Assembly (NCBI RefSeq): GCF_001687565.2
Contig: NZ_CP016534.2
Coordinates: 1,616,501 to 1,680,500, forward strand
Reading direction: 5' to 3'
DNA length: 64,000 nt
Origin: Planococcus antarcticus DSM 14505
GTDB lineage: Bacteria; Bacillota; Bacilli; Bacillales_A; Planococcaceae
Below the pieces are notes generated by a model. It searched no databases. It was not told the DNA's origin and was given only the letters and a program-made list of their open reading frames with translations. A program made the position numbers and the translations under genes. Below, in pieces: positions 52,833 to 62,510 of the stretch (the first letter of the stretch is position 1; each line of letters starts with the position of its first letter).

Positions 52833-53711
52833 ATGAGATATATCGAACAACAAACAGTAGTCAAACGGATGAATGGCAGATTGATTGCCAACGCCATCTT
52901 CAAATATATCTTCCTTGCTGCTACGTTACTGGCATTATTGGCATTGGTCATTTTGCTTTACCGGATCGTCACGCAGGGAGCAGGATATTTATCGATTGAT
53001 TTCCTGACTAATTTTGCTTCGCGTTTCCCGGATCAGGCCGGTATTAAAGCGGCGCTGGTCGGCTCGTTATGGCTGATGACGGTTGTCGCACCGACGTCGA
53101 TTATCTTAGGTGTTGGATCGGCAATCTACTTGGAAGAATACGCAAAACAAAATCACATCACCAGCTTTATCCGAATGAATATCTCAAACCTGGCAGGCGT
53201 TCCGTCAGTAGTGTTCGGATTGCTCGGATTGACCATATTTGTTCGTGCAATGGCATTAGGCAACAGCATTTTAGCTGCGGGCTTCACAATGAGTTTATTG
53301 ATCCTGCCAGTCATTATTGTTGCTTCACAGGAAGCGATTCGCGCAGTTCCGGGTGAACTTCGTGACGCCTCCTACGGCATGGGCGCCACTAAATGGCAGA
53401 CTATCCTCAAAATCATCCTCCCAGCGGCCATTCCGGGAATTTTGACGGGAAGCATTTTGGCTCTGTCACGCGCTATCGGGGAAACAGCGCCACTGATCGT
53501 CATCGGTGTTCCGGTCATTATTCAATTTTTACCGGAAGGAGTCTTGGACACATTCACTGCTCTGCCAATGCAAATCTATGATTGGTCAAGCAGGCCGCAG
53601 CAAGAGTTCCAAGCGGTAGCAGCAGCTGGAATCATCGTATTGATGGCAGTTTTGCTGTTCATGAATTCGATTGCTGTAATTATCCGCAATAAGTTCGATA
53701 AACGCTACTAA
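52833..53711 (+). CDS. pstA: Phosphate ABC permease PstA
   Basis: A 292-residue permease, with six spans. The EAA loop is [23 protein letters not shown] and the motif [14 protein letters not shown] is typical of PstA. ATG 52833 is preceded by gggagg within pstC; the frame is open to 52791. It forms the channel with PstC. Confidence 0.92.
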   Translation: MRYIEQQTVVKRMNGRLIANAIFKYIFLAATLLALLALVILLYRIVTQGAGYLSIDFLTNFASRFPDQAGIKAALVGSLWLMTVVAPTSIILGVGSAIYLEEYAKQNHITSFIRMNISNLAGVPSVVFGLLGLTIFVRAMALGNSILAAGFTMSLLILPVIIVASQEAIRAVPGELRDASYGMGATKWQTILKIILPAAIPGILTGSILALSRAIGETAPLIVIGVPVIIQFLPEGVLDTFTALPMQIYDWSSRPQQEFQAVAAAGIIVLMAVLLFMNSIAVIIRNKFDKRY

Positions 53712-53739
53712 CGCAAATTATGTGGAAGGGGTTCTACAA

Positions 53740-54552
53740 ATGACAACCATCATTACAAATAAGTCCGTATCTGGGACAACATCAGACCTAACAGTTAAAG
53801 AGACGGTTTATGAAACCAAACAGCTCAATCTTTGGTACGGCAGAAACCATGCGTTAAAGAATATTGATCTGGAAATCATGGAAAATGAAGTAACCGCTAT
53901 TATCGGACCTTCGGGATGCGGTAAATCGACATACATCAAGACTTTGAACCGTATGGTTGAATTGGTGACATCAGTCAAGACATCTGGTGAAATCCTCTAC
54001 CGCGGACGCAATATCTTCGATCAGGATTACGGAGTGGAAGAGCTTCGGACACGTGTTGGCATGGTTTTCCAAAAGCCGAATCCGTTCCCGAAATCCATTT
54101 ATGACAATGTCGCATACGGTCCACGGATCCACGGCATCAAAAATAAGAAGATCCTTGATGAAATCGTTGAAAAAAGTTTGCGTGGAGCAGCCATTTGGGA
54201 GGAAGTAAAAGACCGCCTGAATGAAAACGCCTATAGTATTTCAGGAGGTCAGCAGCAACGGATTTGTATTGCCCGGGCACTGGCGATTGAACCGGATGTC
54301 ATCTTGATGGATGAGCCAACATCGGCACTGGATCCCATTTCGACACTGAAAGTGGAAGAGTTGGTCCAGGAGCTGAAGAAAGATTACAGCATTATTATCG
54401 TGACGCACAATATGCAGCAAGCAGCACGGATTTCAGATAAAACAGCTTTCTTTTTGAATGGAGAAGTGGTTGAGTTTGACCACACCGATAACATCTTTTC
54501 AAACCCTTCCGACAAACGGACGGAAGATTATATTTCAGGGCGATTCGGTTGA
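53740..54552 (+). CDS. pstB: Phosphate ABC importer ATPase
   Basis: A 270-residue ATPase. Walker A is GPSGCGKST, then [23 protein letters not shown] as typical of PstB, signature ISGGQQQR, Walker [14 protein letters not shown] and switch [11 protein letters not shown] 53740 has ggaagggg upstream; GTG 53722 is in frame but unlikely. B. subtilis has two pstB genes here; this genome shows one. Confidence 0.93.
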   Translation: MTTIITNKSVSGTTSDLTVKETVYETKQLNLWYGRNHALKNIDLEIMENEVTAIIGPSGCGKSTYIKTLNRMVELVTSVKTSGEILYRGRNIFDQDYGVEELRTRVGMVFQKPNPFPKSIYDNVAYGPRIHGIKNKKILDEIVEKSLRGAAIWEEVKDRLNENAYSISGGQQQRICIARALAIEPDVILMDEPTSALDPISTLKVEELVQELKKDYSIIIVTHNMQQAARISDKTAFFLNGEVVEFDHTDNIFSNPSDKRTEDYISGRFG

Positions 54553-54570
54553 TGGAAGGAGGCGGAACTT

Positions 54571-55230
54571 TTGTCCGTACGTGAAAAATTTGATTTCGAA
54601 CTGAATTCTGCACAAGAGCAATTAATTGATTTGAGTACCATGGCGGTTAACGCCTTAAATAAATCGATGGAAGCGCTGATCAATCAGGACGTGGATGCAG
54701 CACTTGAAGTAATCGAAGATGATAAAGACATCAATCAGCTGGAAGAATTCATCAATGATCGAGTGATCTTGTTGATAGCCAAGCAATCGCCGGTTGCCAC
54801 CGATTTGAGACGTCTCGTTGTGACCATTAAAGTGGCGTCAGATATGGAACGCGTGGGAGATTACGCGGTCAATATCGCAAAAGAGACCATCCGCATTGGC
54901 AACCAGCAGCTGTTGCCTCAAATCGGTCAGATCCAACAGATGCAAAAATTGGCTGTTGCCATGCTGCGCCAGGTCATCGATGCGTTTGTTGAAGAAGATG
55001 TCGTCAAAGCAAAAGAGATTGCTGAACTAGACGACCAGGTGGACGAATTATACGGCGATGTAATCCGTAAGTTGATGCGTGCGGGTGGAGAAAATCCGGA
55101 CAGGCTCAGCCAAATTACACAATTGGCGTTTATCAGCCGTTATATGGAACGTTCTGCCGATCATGCCACCAACATCGCTGAACAATTGTTTTATTTGGTT
55201 CGGGGACAGCATTACGACCTGAATAAATAA
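54571..55230 (+). CDS. phoU: Phosphate transport regulator PhoU
   Basis: A 219-residue all-helical protein with two PhoU repeats, each with the metal-binding E/D-rich signature (VASDMERVGDYAVNIAKET and FISRYMERSADHATNIAEQ). It starts at TTG 54571 behind aaggaggcgg. PhoU damps the Pst transporter and signals phosphate status to the PhoR/PhoP system. It is absent from the B. subtilis pst operon but usual in many other Bacillales. Last gene of the operon. Confidence 0.92.
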   Translation: MSVREKFDFELNSAQEQLIDLSTMAVNALNKSMEALINQDVDAALEVIEDDKDINQLEEFINDRVILLIAKQSPVATDLRRLVVTIKVASDMERVGDYAVNIAKETIRIGNQQLLPQIGQIQQMQKLAVAMLRQVIDAFVEEDVVKAKEIAELDDQVDELYGDVIRKLMRAGGENPDRLSQITQLAFISRYMERSADHATNIAEQLFYLVRGQHYDLNK

Positions 55231-55297
55231 AATAGCATTTCATTCCGCGGGGGTAAGCCTCTGTACTGTCAGTAAATCACAGTCTTTTGGGAGTGAA

Positions 55298-55340
55298 AAA
55301 ATGAGTGCCGAAAGCTTTTAAGCTCTCGGCACTCATTTTA
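55298..55340 (+). terminator. Terminator after phoU
   Basis: ATGAGTGCCG pairs with CGGCACTCAT, with the inner palindrome AGCTTTTAAGCT, then T-rich sequence. Confidence 0.82.
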
Positions 55341-55393
55341 ATTTAGAAAGGTTCAATTAAATGGATTTTTACAGTAGACTTTACGGCTGAATA

Positions 55394-55402
55394 TGCTATA
55401 AT
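55394..55402 (+). promoter_or_regulatory. Extended -10 promoter of rpmG
   Basis: ATGCTATAAT gives an extended -10 element 64 bp before the rpmG start; it is the same TATGCTATAAT seen before cshB. No well-spaced -35. Confidence 0.5.
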
Positions 55403-55465
55403 AATTAAGTCGTATAGATCACGCTTATTTACAAATGATCTTTGAAAGAATTAGGAGGGATACCG

Positions 55466-55615
55466 ATGCGTGTTAACATCACTTTAGCTTGTACAGAATG
55501 TAGCGAACGTAACTACAGCACTGTTAAAAATAAGCGCAACAACCCTGAGCGTCTTGAAATGAAAAAATATTGCTCACGTGAAAAGAAAATGACAGTACAC
55601 CGCGAAACGAAGTAA
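55466..55615 (+). CDS. rpmG: Ribosomal protein bL33
   Basis: A 49-residue protein, [19 protein letters not shown].., with ribosome binding site taggaggga. It was identified directly from the DNA because of its small size. The first C-x-x-C is present (ACTEC), but the second pair is reduced to a single Cys ([10 protein letters not shown]), so three of four zinc ligands remain. It is thus between the zinc-binding (C+) and zinc-free (C-) forms of L33. Position before the formyl-THF cyclo-ligase gene matches rpmGA of B. subtilis. Confidence 0.93.
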   Translation: MRVNITLACTECSERNYSTVKNKRNNPERLEMKKYCSREKKMTVHRETK

Positions 55616-55625
55616 TTCATTGATT

Positions 55626-55656
55626 GCCAAAACCTATTCGGGTTTTGGCTTTTTTC
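55626..55656 (+). terminator. Terminator after rpmG
   Basis: GCCAAAACC pairs with GGTTTTGGC around a short loop, followed by six T. Confidence 0.85.
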
Positions 55657-55679
55657 TTTGTAAAGGAGTTGATGCTGAT

Positions 55680-56255
55680 ATGGATAAAGTTATGCAGCGA
55701 AAAAAAGTGCTCGCTATGCTCAATCAAATGACATTAGAAGAATATAGAAAAAAGTCGGAAACGGTTATCAGCCGTTTGTTGGAGGATCCAGTATTTGTGG
55801 AAGCAGACACTATCGGCATGACACTTTCTGCTTTCCCAGAAGTCGATACGTTCCGCTTGCTTGAAATATGCTGGGCGGCGGGCAAAAAAGTAGCCACACC
55901 GAAATGCCATCCCGCGAGTCGAGGCATGGATTTCCGGGTGATCGAACACAAGGATCAATTGGAAGTTGTCTATATGAAATTACAAGAGCCGATTGTCTCA
56001 ACAACAACATACGTAAAACCGAATGCTATCGATTTATTGATCGTACCGGGTGTGGTTTTTTCAAAGCAGGGTTTTAGAATCGGCTTTGGTGGAGGCTATT
56101 ACGATCGTTTTTTAGCAAATTATACGGGCGCCACCCGTTCTTTAGCTTTCGATCGCCAAATCGCAGAGTCGATCCCTGTAGAATCACACGATTTGCCGGT
56201 TCAAGGCATCTATACAGAAAGTGGCTTTATCCTAACAAAGGCGGTGGATGAATGA
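55680..56255 (+). CDS. yqgN: 5-formyltetrahydrofolate cyclo-ligase
   Basis: A 191-residue enzyme that converts 5-formyl-THF to 5,10-methenyl-THF with ATP. The C-terminal signature is LLIVPGVVFSKQGFRIGFGGGYYDRFL. The N-terminus (KVMQRKKVLAMLNQMTLEEYRKKS) is basic as usual. ATG 55680 has aaaggag upstream; the frame open to 55620 would run through the rpmG terminator. It overlaps yqgQ by ATGA. Confidence 0.9.
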   Translation: MDKVMQRKKVLAMLNQMTLEEYRKKSETVISRLLEDPVFVEADTIGMTLSAFPEVDTFRLLEICWAAGKKVATPKCHPASRGMDFRVIEHKDQLEVVYMKLQEPIVSTTTYVKPNAIDLLIVPGVVFSKQGFRIGFGGGYYDRFLANYTGATRSLAFDRQIAESIPVESHDLPVQGIYTESGFILTKAVDE

Positions 56256-56449
56256 AAAATCTATACGATGTCATGCAATTGCTAAAACGCTACGGCACCG
56301 TCATCTATACCGCTGACTACAAGGCGGATTTAGAGTTGATGGAAGATGAAGTCAAAGAACTTTACCGGTTGCAATTTATCTCCGCAAAAGAATACGCTTC
56401 TGCATTGCTTATTCTCCGTCAAAAAAAGGTGGAGTATGATAAGAAGTAA
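56252..56449 (+). CDS. yqgQ: DUF910 family protein (YqgQ)
   Basis: A 65-residue helical protein, NLYDVMQLLKRYGTVIYTADYKADLELM.., matching the DUF910/YqgQ family in length and pattern. It overlaps the cyclo-ligase gene by 4 bp. In B. subtilis the glucokinase gene follows; here it is missing at this place. Function unknown. Confidence 0.85.
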   Translation: MKNLYDVMQLLKRYGTVIYTADYKADLELMEDEVKELYRLQFISAKEYASALLILRQKKVEYDKK

Positions 56450-56585
56450 ATTCGGTTAACGAAACTTTAGTCAAACTTATTCGTCTAGAATAAGAGTGAT
56501 TACTTCATTTGACCGAAAAAATATTCTATACTAAACTATTATAACGTATTCGAAACATTTAATTAGAATAGGAGGGTGTCCAGGA

Positions 56586-58490
56586 ATGTTGAAAAAAGAG
56601 TGGCCGATACATTCAATCTTGGCAATTGCTATCATCGCTACTTGGCTGAAGACATACATTGTTTATAAAACAAGTTTTTCAATTACAGTTGATAATGTAT
56701 TGCAAGAGTTCATATTGTTTATCAATCCTTTAAGTATGCTTTTATTTATTTATGGGATTTCGTTGTTTTTTAGAAGTGAGAAAGCTAAGAACCGCTACTT
56801 AGTATTAGTAGCTGTAATTACATCAATTGTCCTTTATGGAAACGTTGCTTTCTATCGGTTTTTTAGTGATTTCATCACTTTGCCGGTTCTGTTTCAGACC
56901 GATAACTTTGGCGATTTGGGTGTGAGCGCAGCAGCTAGTGTATTCTGGACAGATCTTTTTTACTTCACAGACGTCCTGATTATTCTAATTGCAATTAAAT
57001 TCATCAACGTAAAATCGGGTAAAGACGCCTCTTTTTCAGTTCAGCGCAAGGCCTATTATGTTTTGGCACTTGCTGTCTTGTTCTTTAACTTAGGGCTGGC
57101 AGAAACAGAGCGACCACAGTTGCTGACACGCAGTTTTGACCGTGAAATGCTGGTGAAAAACCTGGGGATGTACAATTATCATCTATATGATATATACGTA
57201 CAATCCAAATCACAGGCGCAGCGTGCGCTAGCTGATGGCTCTGAGCTGGTTGAAGCCAATAACTACGTGCGCGCCAACCAGATTGAACCTTCAAAAGAAA
57301 TGGAAGGCATTGCCGAAGGTCGCAATCTGATTGTCGTCACGTTGGAGTCGCTTCAGAGTTTCGCGATCAACAGCGAAATGAACGGACAAACGATTACACC
57401 GTTCCTGAACTCGTTGACTGAAGACGAAGATACAATCTATTTTGAGAATTTCTATCACCAAACAGGATTGGGTAAAACTTCGGATTCGGAATTTTTGCTT
57501 GAAAATTCACTTTATCCGCTAAGCGGCGGTGCGGTATTCTTCACGCACAGCGGGAATACTTTCAATTCCATGGCGGAGAGCCTTGGTAACAATGGCTACT
57601 CAACCAATGTCCAGCATGCCAATACGAAAAGCTTTTGGAACCGCGACATTATGTACGAATCAATGAACATCGATAAATTTTACGATATTGAAAGCTTTGA
57701 AATCGGCGAAGGTGAAGCAGTTAATTGGGGAATGAAAGACATTCCGTTCGCAGAGCAATCGGTCGAGCACATGACCGAAATGCAGCAGCCTTTCTATAGT
57801 CGTTTGCTAACGCTGACCAACCACCATCCATTTACGTTGGATGAAGAAGATAAATTGATTGATGAATACGATTCAAATTCAGGAACCTTGAACCGTTATT
57901 TCCAGACATCTCGTTACTTGGATGAATCGATAAAAGTTCTTTTTGAGGACTTGAAAGAACAAGGGCTTTACGAAAATTCGATCATCGTTATGTACGGCGA
58001 TCATTATGGAATTTCCGAGAACCATAACGAAGCTATGTCGCAGTATCTTGACGAGGAAGTGACAGATTTTACTTCTGCCGAATTACAGAAAGTTCCATTC
58101 TTTGTCCATATCCCAGGATACGGTGAAGGCTATGTAGATGATGAAGTAGGTGGACAAATCGATATGCGTCCGACCATTATGAACCTCATGGGCATCGATA
58201 CGTCAAAAGATATTCAGTTTGGCAGCGATTTGTTCTCAGAGGAGCATGAAGAATTTGTGGTTTTTCGCGATGGGCGTTTTGTCACCGATGAAGTGGTTTA
58301 TGCAGGCAATGTCTGTTACGACAAGGATACTAGTGAACCTACCGAGCAGGATCTGTGTGCACCATACATCGAGCAGGCATTCACAGAGCTTGAGTATTCT
58401 GAGTCGATCATCAATGGCGATCTGCTGCGTTTTTATGATGAAGAAGATGGACAGCTGACTACTATTCCCGACGTTGAATTAAAACAATAA
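56586..58490 (+). CDS. Lipoteichoic acid synthase family sulfatase
   Basis: A 634-residue protein. Five N-terminal spans (about residues 10-180) are followed by an extracellular sulfatase-type domain. The metal site and catalytic threonine are in VVTLESLQSFAI and HQTGLGKTSDSEF. Later metal ligands are in MYGDHYGISENHN, and a histidine in LTNHHPFTL. Length and layout fit LtaS/YqgS enzymes, which polymerise glycerol phosphate from phosphatidylglycerol. The position matches yqgS of B. subtilis. Whether it is the main synthase or an accessory one cannot be told. The ribosome binding site is taggagggtg. Confidence 0.85.
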   Translation: MLKKEWPIHSILAIAIIATWLKTYIVYKTSFSITVDNVLQEFILFINPLSMLLFIYGISLFFRSEKAKNRYLVLVAVITSIVLYGNVAFYRFFSDFITLPVLFQTDNFGDLGVSAAASVFWTDLFYFTDVLIILIAIKFINVKSGKDASFSVQRKAYYVLALAVLFFNLGLAETERPQLLTRSFDREMLVKNLGMYNYHLYDIYVQSKSQAQRALADGSELVEANNYVRANQIEPSKEMEGIAEGRNLIVVTLESLQSFAINSEMNGQTITPFLNSLTEDEDTIYFENFYHQTGLGKTSDSEFLLENSLYPLSGGAVFFTHSGNTFNSMAESLGNNGYSTNVQHANTKSFWNRDIMYESMNIDKFYDIESFEIGEGEAVNWGMKDIPFAEQSVEHMTEMQQPFYSRLLTLTNHHPFTLDEEDKLIDEYDSNSGTLNRYFQTSRYLDESIKVLFEDLKEQGLYENSIIVMYGDHYGISENHNEAMSQYLDEEVTDFTSAELQKVPFFVHIPGYGEGYVDDEVGGQIDMRPTIMNLMGIDTSKDIQFGSDLFSEEHEEFVVFRDGRFVTDEVVYAGNVCYDKDTSEPTEQDLCAPYIEQAFTELEYSESIINGDLLRFYDEEDGQLTTIPDVELKQ

Positions 58491-58518
58491 AAAAGAGAGC
58501 GCCCAGCGCTCTCTTTTT
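58489..58518. terminator. Bidirectional terminator
   Basis: AAAAAGAGAGCGC / GCGCTCTCTTTTT with a 3-nt loop between convergent genes. Confidence 0.88.
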
Positions 58519-58522
58519 CAGA

Positions 58523-58705
58523 TTAATGTAGTCCTGGTGGATAACCGTGTGTGATAACCGTCGCAACTGTGAAGGCGCCGAAAATTACAAACGTTCCAAA
58601 GTTAAAAAGAAAGCCTAAGACTTCTTTATTCTTTAACGTTTGTACAGTGCCGATTGCCGCAAGAACTGCAGTAAGTCCAAAAATAACCATTAAAATCCAA
58701 CTCAT
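58523..58705 (-). CDS. yqgW: DUF2759 small membrane protein (YqgW)
   Basis: A 60-residue protein with two spans (MSWILMVIFGLTAVLAAIGTV and LFNFGTFVIFGAFTVATVI), matching DUF2759. It lies before the YqgX hydrolase gene as in B. subtilis. The ribosome binding site on the minus strand is gaaggga. Function unknown. Confidence 0.82.
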   Translation of the reverse strand: MSWILMVIFGLTAVLAAIGTVQTLKNKEVLGFLFNFGTFVIFGAFTVATVITHGYPPGLH

Positions 58706-58857
58706 CGAATGACACTCCCTTCAACTTAAACAGCCAGTGCCGCTTTGTTCTCTTTATATTGTAAAGAAATTCCTCCCTTTTGTCGAGGGTAAAAAGTGTC
58801 AGTATGTTGACAGCCCAGCAAAGTGTGTCGTGTTATAATCGAAGAGAGGTGAAGAGG

Positions 58858-59496
58858 ATGTTGAAAATTGACCAATTGGAGCTTGGACCAGTCCAGACTA
58901 ACTGTTACATCATATCAGATGATCGAAAGGAATGCCTGATTTTCGATCCAGGAGAAGAAAGCGCCAGAATACATGCGCTGTTGAAAAAGAAAAACCTAAA
59001 ACCGATTGCCATCTTATTGACTCATGCTCATTTTGATCATATTGGAGCAGTTGATGACATTCGTGAACGTTATTCAATTCCGGTCTATCTGCACCACTTA
59101 GAGAAAGAGTGGCTGAGCCGACCCAATTTAAATGGTTCAGGGAAGTACCCAGCTTTGCCTGATTACCGGATTAAAGATGCGGATATTTTGCTGACGGATG
59201 AGGAAAATCTGCAGATCGGTTCTTTCGAGATTGCTATTTTACACACACCTGGACATTCTCCAGGGAGTGTCAGTTTTTCATTTGGCAATGAAGGATTCGC
59301 TATAGTAGGCGATACACTTTTTCGTGGCAGCATTGGCCGTACGGATTTAATAGATGGCTCAGAGAAAAAACTTCTAGAATCCATCCATGACTCGCTGCTG
59401 ACGCTTCCTGAACATATGATTCTTTATCCAGGCCATGGCCTGGAAACGACTCCTGAGCAAGAAATGAACAGCAATCCATTTTTGACTGGATTTTAG
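58858..59496 (+). CDS. yqgX: MBL-fold metallo-hydrolase (YqgX)
   Basis: A 212-residue metallo-beta-lactamase-fold enzyme of the glyoxalase II-like group. The first metal motif is THAHFDHIGAVDD (H-x-H-x-D-H), then LHTPGHSPGSVSF, FVGD-type IVGDTLF with the bridging Asp, and the last His in YPGHGLET. ATG 58858 follows agaggtgaagagg; the longer frame has no ribosome binding site. It is YqgX by gene order. A role as hydroxyacylglutathione-like thioester hydrolase is inferred from family. Confidence 0.85.
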   Translation: MLKIDQLELGPVQTNCYIISDDRKECLIFDPGEESARIHALLKKKNLKPIAILLTHAHFDHIGAVDDIRERYSIPVYLHHLEKEWLSRPNLNGSGKYPALPDYRIKDADILLTDEENLQIGSFEIAILHTPGHSPGSVSFSFGNEGFAIVGDTLFRGSIGRTDLIDGSEKKLLESIHDSLLTLPEHMILYPGHGLETTPEQEMNSNPFLTGF

Positions 59497-59531
59497 ATCA
59501 GTAGGAATTTGTCATGATCTACTTAATAAAA

Positions 59532-59577
59532 AACAAAAGGTGTACCGGAAAAAATCCGGTACACCTTTTGTTTTTTA
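59532..59577. terminator. Bidirectional terminator
   Basis: ACAAAAGGTGTACCGGA / TCCGGTACACCTTTTGT with a short A-rich loop and T-run, between convergent yqgX and yqgY. Confidence 0.9.
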
Positions 59578-59587
59578 TTCGCGTTGA

Positions 59588-59830
59588 TTAATGTCCAGCA
59601 CCAGGAACGTGGATGAACGTAGAGTAATAAGTGAAGCCTACGAAAAACACAGTCAAATAGGCGCCAAAAATATACAAATACATGCGTTCAGAAATATTTA
59701 AAAATCCAAGAAGAACAAAAAATCCGGTGTTAGCGACCATTAATAATGATACTTCAACCATATCGCCTACATAAAAGAGAACTGCAAATATACCAGTCCA
59801 CCATCCCATTAATTTGAACATATTATTCAT
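59588..59830 (-). CDS. yqgY: DUF2626 membrane protein (YqgY)
   Basis: An 80-residue protein with three spans, MNNMFKLMGWWTGIFAVLFY.., matching DUF2626. ATG 59830 has aaaggaggg upstream on the minus strand. Gene order yqgX-yqgY-comGA supports the name. Function unknown. Confidence 0.83.
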   Translation of the reverse strand: MNNMFKLMGWWTGIFAVLFYVGDMVEVSLLMVANTGFFVLLGFLNISERMYLYIFGAYLTVFFVGFTYYSTFIHVPGAGH

Positions 59831-60040
59831 GGGTAATCCCTCCTTTGCCACAACACAATAATCTCTCATTCATTATATAGGAAACAGAGTGAATGTGTAA
59901 ACAGCGAGTTGGTCTTTCTTTGTGACAAACAGGTGTACGGGTGTTGCGAGCATACTGAATTGGAAAAAATCCGTAAATCTCTTCTACAAAGCTAAAGTAA
60001 GAGGTCCTCAAATATGAGATTTGGCGCGAATCTGGGATTC

Positions 60041-60053
60041 AAAATTTTATTTT
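60041..60053. promoter_or_regulatory. Candidate ComK half-box before comGA
   Basis: AAAATTTTATTTT fits AAAA-N5-TTTT, the AT-box unit bound by ComK. A TATACT -10-like element lies at 60088. Only one clear box is seen where ComK normally needs two, so this is tentative. Confidence 0.35.
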
Positions 60054-60143
60054 GACGAAAGCTATTCCTTTCTCAAAAAGAGCCGGCTATACTATGTGGG
60101 AACAGAGAGGCGGCCTTTGTTCAAACCGAAGCAGGAGGTGGAT

Positions 60144-61187
60144 ATGCAATCGATTATCGAACGCCGCTGTGTTGACCTTTTACACGATGCGGCGAAAAGT
60201 GGCACGACAGACATCCACATCAAACCCGAACCATCCTGCTACACCGTTTCTTACCGTTCTTTCCAAAGTCTGCGGCAAGTGACACAACTCCCCTTTGATC
60301 TCGGTGATCGCATGATCGCTTATTTCAAATACCTATCCCTTTTAGACATGAGTGAAAGAAGAAAACCCCAAACCGGTTCATTCCAGCTCTCTATCTGTGA
60401 CCTATCCCATTATTTTCGAATTTCGACATTGCCTTCTGTGTTGACTAAGGAAAGTATTGTCATCCGGATTATGCCGGACGACACCGCTCAATCCCTTCAT
60501 CAGCTGGCAGCGTTCCGTGACTCAGCTCGTCTGTTAGAAAAATTGTCCGAAGCATCTCAAGGTCTAATTTTGCTAACAGGTCCAACTGGTTGTGGCAAAT
60601 CAACTACTTTATACTCATTGCTGAAACATTGTGCTGAAAAGCTGAACCGCAATATCATCACACTCGAAGATCCCGTAGAACGAAAAAATCAAGCGATTTT
60701 GCAAATTCAAGTAAATGAAAAAGCTGGCCTTAGCTATGCGGCTGGGTTAAAAGCGATTCTCCGGCACGATCCTGACATCATCATGATTGGAGAGATACGC
60801 GATGCGGAGACGGCTCAAATTGCAGTGCGAGCAGCATTAACGGGTCACTTGGTTTTTTCAACCATTCATGCCAGACATTCTGTTGGCTGTCTGCACCGGT
60901 TGCGTGATCTGGGTGTATCTTTTGAAGATATGTCGCAAACCCTTATTGCTGTTTCTGCCCAAAGAATAATTCCGGTGTTTTCTGACATCGGACAGTCGGA
61001 ATCTTGTCATCGTGCACTTTATGAAATTCTCGATGGTCAACGGTTAGATGATGCCTTACTATCAGCAAGGCTGAAAAAAACCTATACATTGCCATATGAG
61101 CTGTCGTTTGACGGACAAGTCCGGGAAGGGGTGAAAATCGGTGCGATTCAAGCTTCCTACGCGTTCAGACAAGATTCGTCTTCGTGA
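60144..61187 (+). CDS. comGA: Competence pseudopilus ATPase
   Basis: A 347-residue traffic ATPase of the GspE/PilB family that powers assembly of the DNA-uptake pseudopilus at the cytoplasmic face. The N-terminal domain has SGTTDIHIKPE, Walker A is GPTGCGKST, the Asp box is ITLEDPVE, Walker B is DPDIIMIGEIRDAETA and the His box is FSTIHARHS. ATG 60144 is chosen for gcaggaggtgg; the frame is open to 60021. It overlaps comGB by 47 bp. First of seven comG genes. Confidence 0.93.
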   Translation: MQSIIERRCVDLLHDAAKSGTTDIHIKPEPSCYTVSYRSFQSLRQVTQLPFDLGDRMIAYFKYLSLLDMSERRKPQTGSFQLSICDLSHYFRISTLPSVLTKESIVIRIMPDDTAQSLHQLAAFRDSARLLEKLSEASQGLILLTGPTGCGKSTTLYSLLKHCAEKLNRNIITLEDPVERKNQAILQIQVNEKAGLSYAAGLKAILRHDPDIIMIGEIRDAETAQIAVRAALTGHLVFSTIHARHSVGCLHRLRDLGVSFEDMSQTLIAVSAQRIIPVFSDIGQSESCHRALYEILDGQRLDDALLSARLKKTYTLPYELSFDGQVREGVKIGAIQASYAFRQDSSS

Positions 61188-62184
61188 TCGTGAGCAGTTC
61201 CTGACCCGCTTGGCCGTTCTGATGAAAGAAGGCTACCTGCTGCCGATTGCTTTGAGTCTATTGTTGCCAATGCATACCTCCAAGCTAGAGGAAACACTGA
61301 GCGGCATCACCGTCATTTTAAAAAGTGGAGGCAATGCCGCTGAAATCCTGAAGTATTTGGGCTTCAAAGACCATGTGCTATTTCCGGTTGAAATCGCGGA
61401 ATACCACGGCCGTCTGCCAGAATCGATTGACAGCATTGCGAAAAGTTTCGCGCGGACTGAACAAGTGCAGAAAAAACTGAAAAATATCTTGATCTACCCG
61501 GTATCTCTACTGATTTTCACATCTGTACTGTTTTTGTTTTTTCGCACCAGCTATGTACCGAATTTGACCGAAATGATGAAGTCGCTTCAGTCCGGAGATG
61601 AATCTTCAGGTGTACCGTCTTATTTACTGAGTCTGCCCGATTTTTTTATCGCAATTTTTGTCATTGTGGCCCTTTCGGTTTATGCATTTAGGTTGCTACT
61701 GAAAAGACAACCTATTCATCAGCAAATTAACTGGCTGTTAGCGATTCCCGTTTTTCGTGGCTTTATGAAACTGTATTGGTCACACTTGCTCGCGCGTGAG
61801 CTCGGTACATTACTACACAGTGGCATTTCCATGCAGGAGTCACTCGACCTGCTGCAGCGCCAGAACTACCATAAAATTATCCAGTTTATGACCCGGCTAT
61901 CGCATGAGGAACTGATGATGGGTCAAACCTTCTCGACATCGCTCGAGCATTTTTCGTTCGTCTCTAGGGATATGCCCGCATTTGTTCAACATGGTGAAAT
62001 GACCGGATATCTGGGCAAAGAACTAATTCTTTACAGTGAAGTGTTAATGGAGCGCATTGAACAGCAAACGCAGCAACTGCTGCGCATTATTCAACCAAGT
62101 TTCTTTATTCTGATTGCCGTCTGTATCGTAGGCGCTTATTTGGCAATCTTGATGCCGATGTATAACCTAGTCCATACCATTTGA
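61141..62184 (+). CDS. comGB: Competence pseudopilus membrane platform protein
   Basis: A 347-residue GspF/PilC-type protein with two T2SF domains and three spans (about 125-145, 175-195, 320-342). It starts at GTG 61141, inside comGA, behind gggaaggggtg. Family motifs are LAVLMKEGYLLPIALSLLL and LARELGTLLHSGISMQESLDLL. It anchors the pseudopilus at the membrane and works with ComGA. Confidence 0.9.
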   Translation: MRFKLPTRSDKIRLRDREQFLTRLAVLMKEGYLLPIALSLLLPMHTSKLEETLSGITVILKSGGNAAEILKYLGFKDHVLFPVEIAEYHGRLPESIDSIAKSFARTEQVQKKLKNILIYPVSLLIFTSVLFLFFRTSYVPNLTEMMKSLQSGDESSGVPSYLLSLPDFFIAIFVIVALSVYAFRLLLKRQPIHQQINWLLAIPVFRGFMKLYWSHLLARELGTLLHSGISMQESLDLLQRQNYHKIIQFMTRLSHEELMMGQTFSTSLEHFSFVSRDMPAFVQHGEMTGYLGKELILYSEVLMERIEQQTQQLLRIIQPSFFILIAVCIVGAYLAILMPMYNLVHTI

Positions 62185-62195
62185 GGAGGAAGAAC

Positions 62196-62510
62196 ATGCG
62201 CTTATTAAAAAGTCAAAAAGGATTTACTTTAATTGAAATGCTGATCGTCATGCTGATTATCACCGTGCTAATTGCCATCGCAATCCCGAATGTCACAAAA
62301 CAATCATCAGCGGTTGACGAAAAAGGCTGTAAAGCATTCGTGCAGATGGTCCAGGGACAGGTGGAGTCTTATCGCATGGACTTGAAAACGATGCCGACTT
62401 TAACGGATCTTGTAACAGAAGGCTATCTCAAAACAGGGGAAACGGATTGTCCAAATGGTGATGTGGTGAATATCTCGGTTGGCGGGGTGGTAACATCTGC
62501 AAAACCTTAA
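62196..62510 (+). CDS. comGC: Major competence pseudopilin
   Basis: A 104-residue prepilin. The leader MRLLKSQKG is followed by FTLIEMLIVMLIITVLIAIAIP; cleavage by ComC is after the Gly, and the +5 Glu is present. Two cysteines (in EKGCKAF and ETDCPNG) may form the intramolecular disulfide known for ComGC. ATG 62196 is chosen for gaggaggaag. The end overlaps comGD. Confidence 0.93.
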   Translation: MRLLKSQKGFTLIEMLIVMLIITVLIAIAIPNVTKQSSAVDEKGCKAFVQMVQGQVESYRMDLKTMPTLTDLVTEGYLKTGETDCPNGDVVNISVGGVVTSAKP

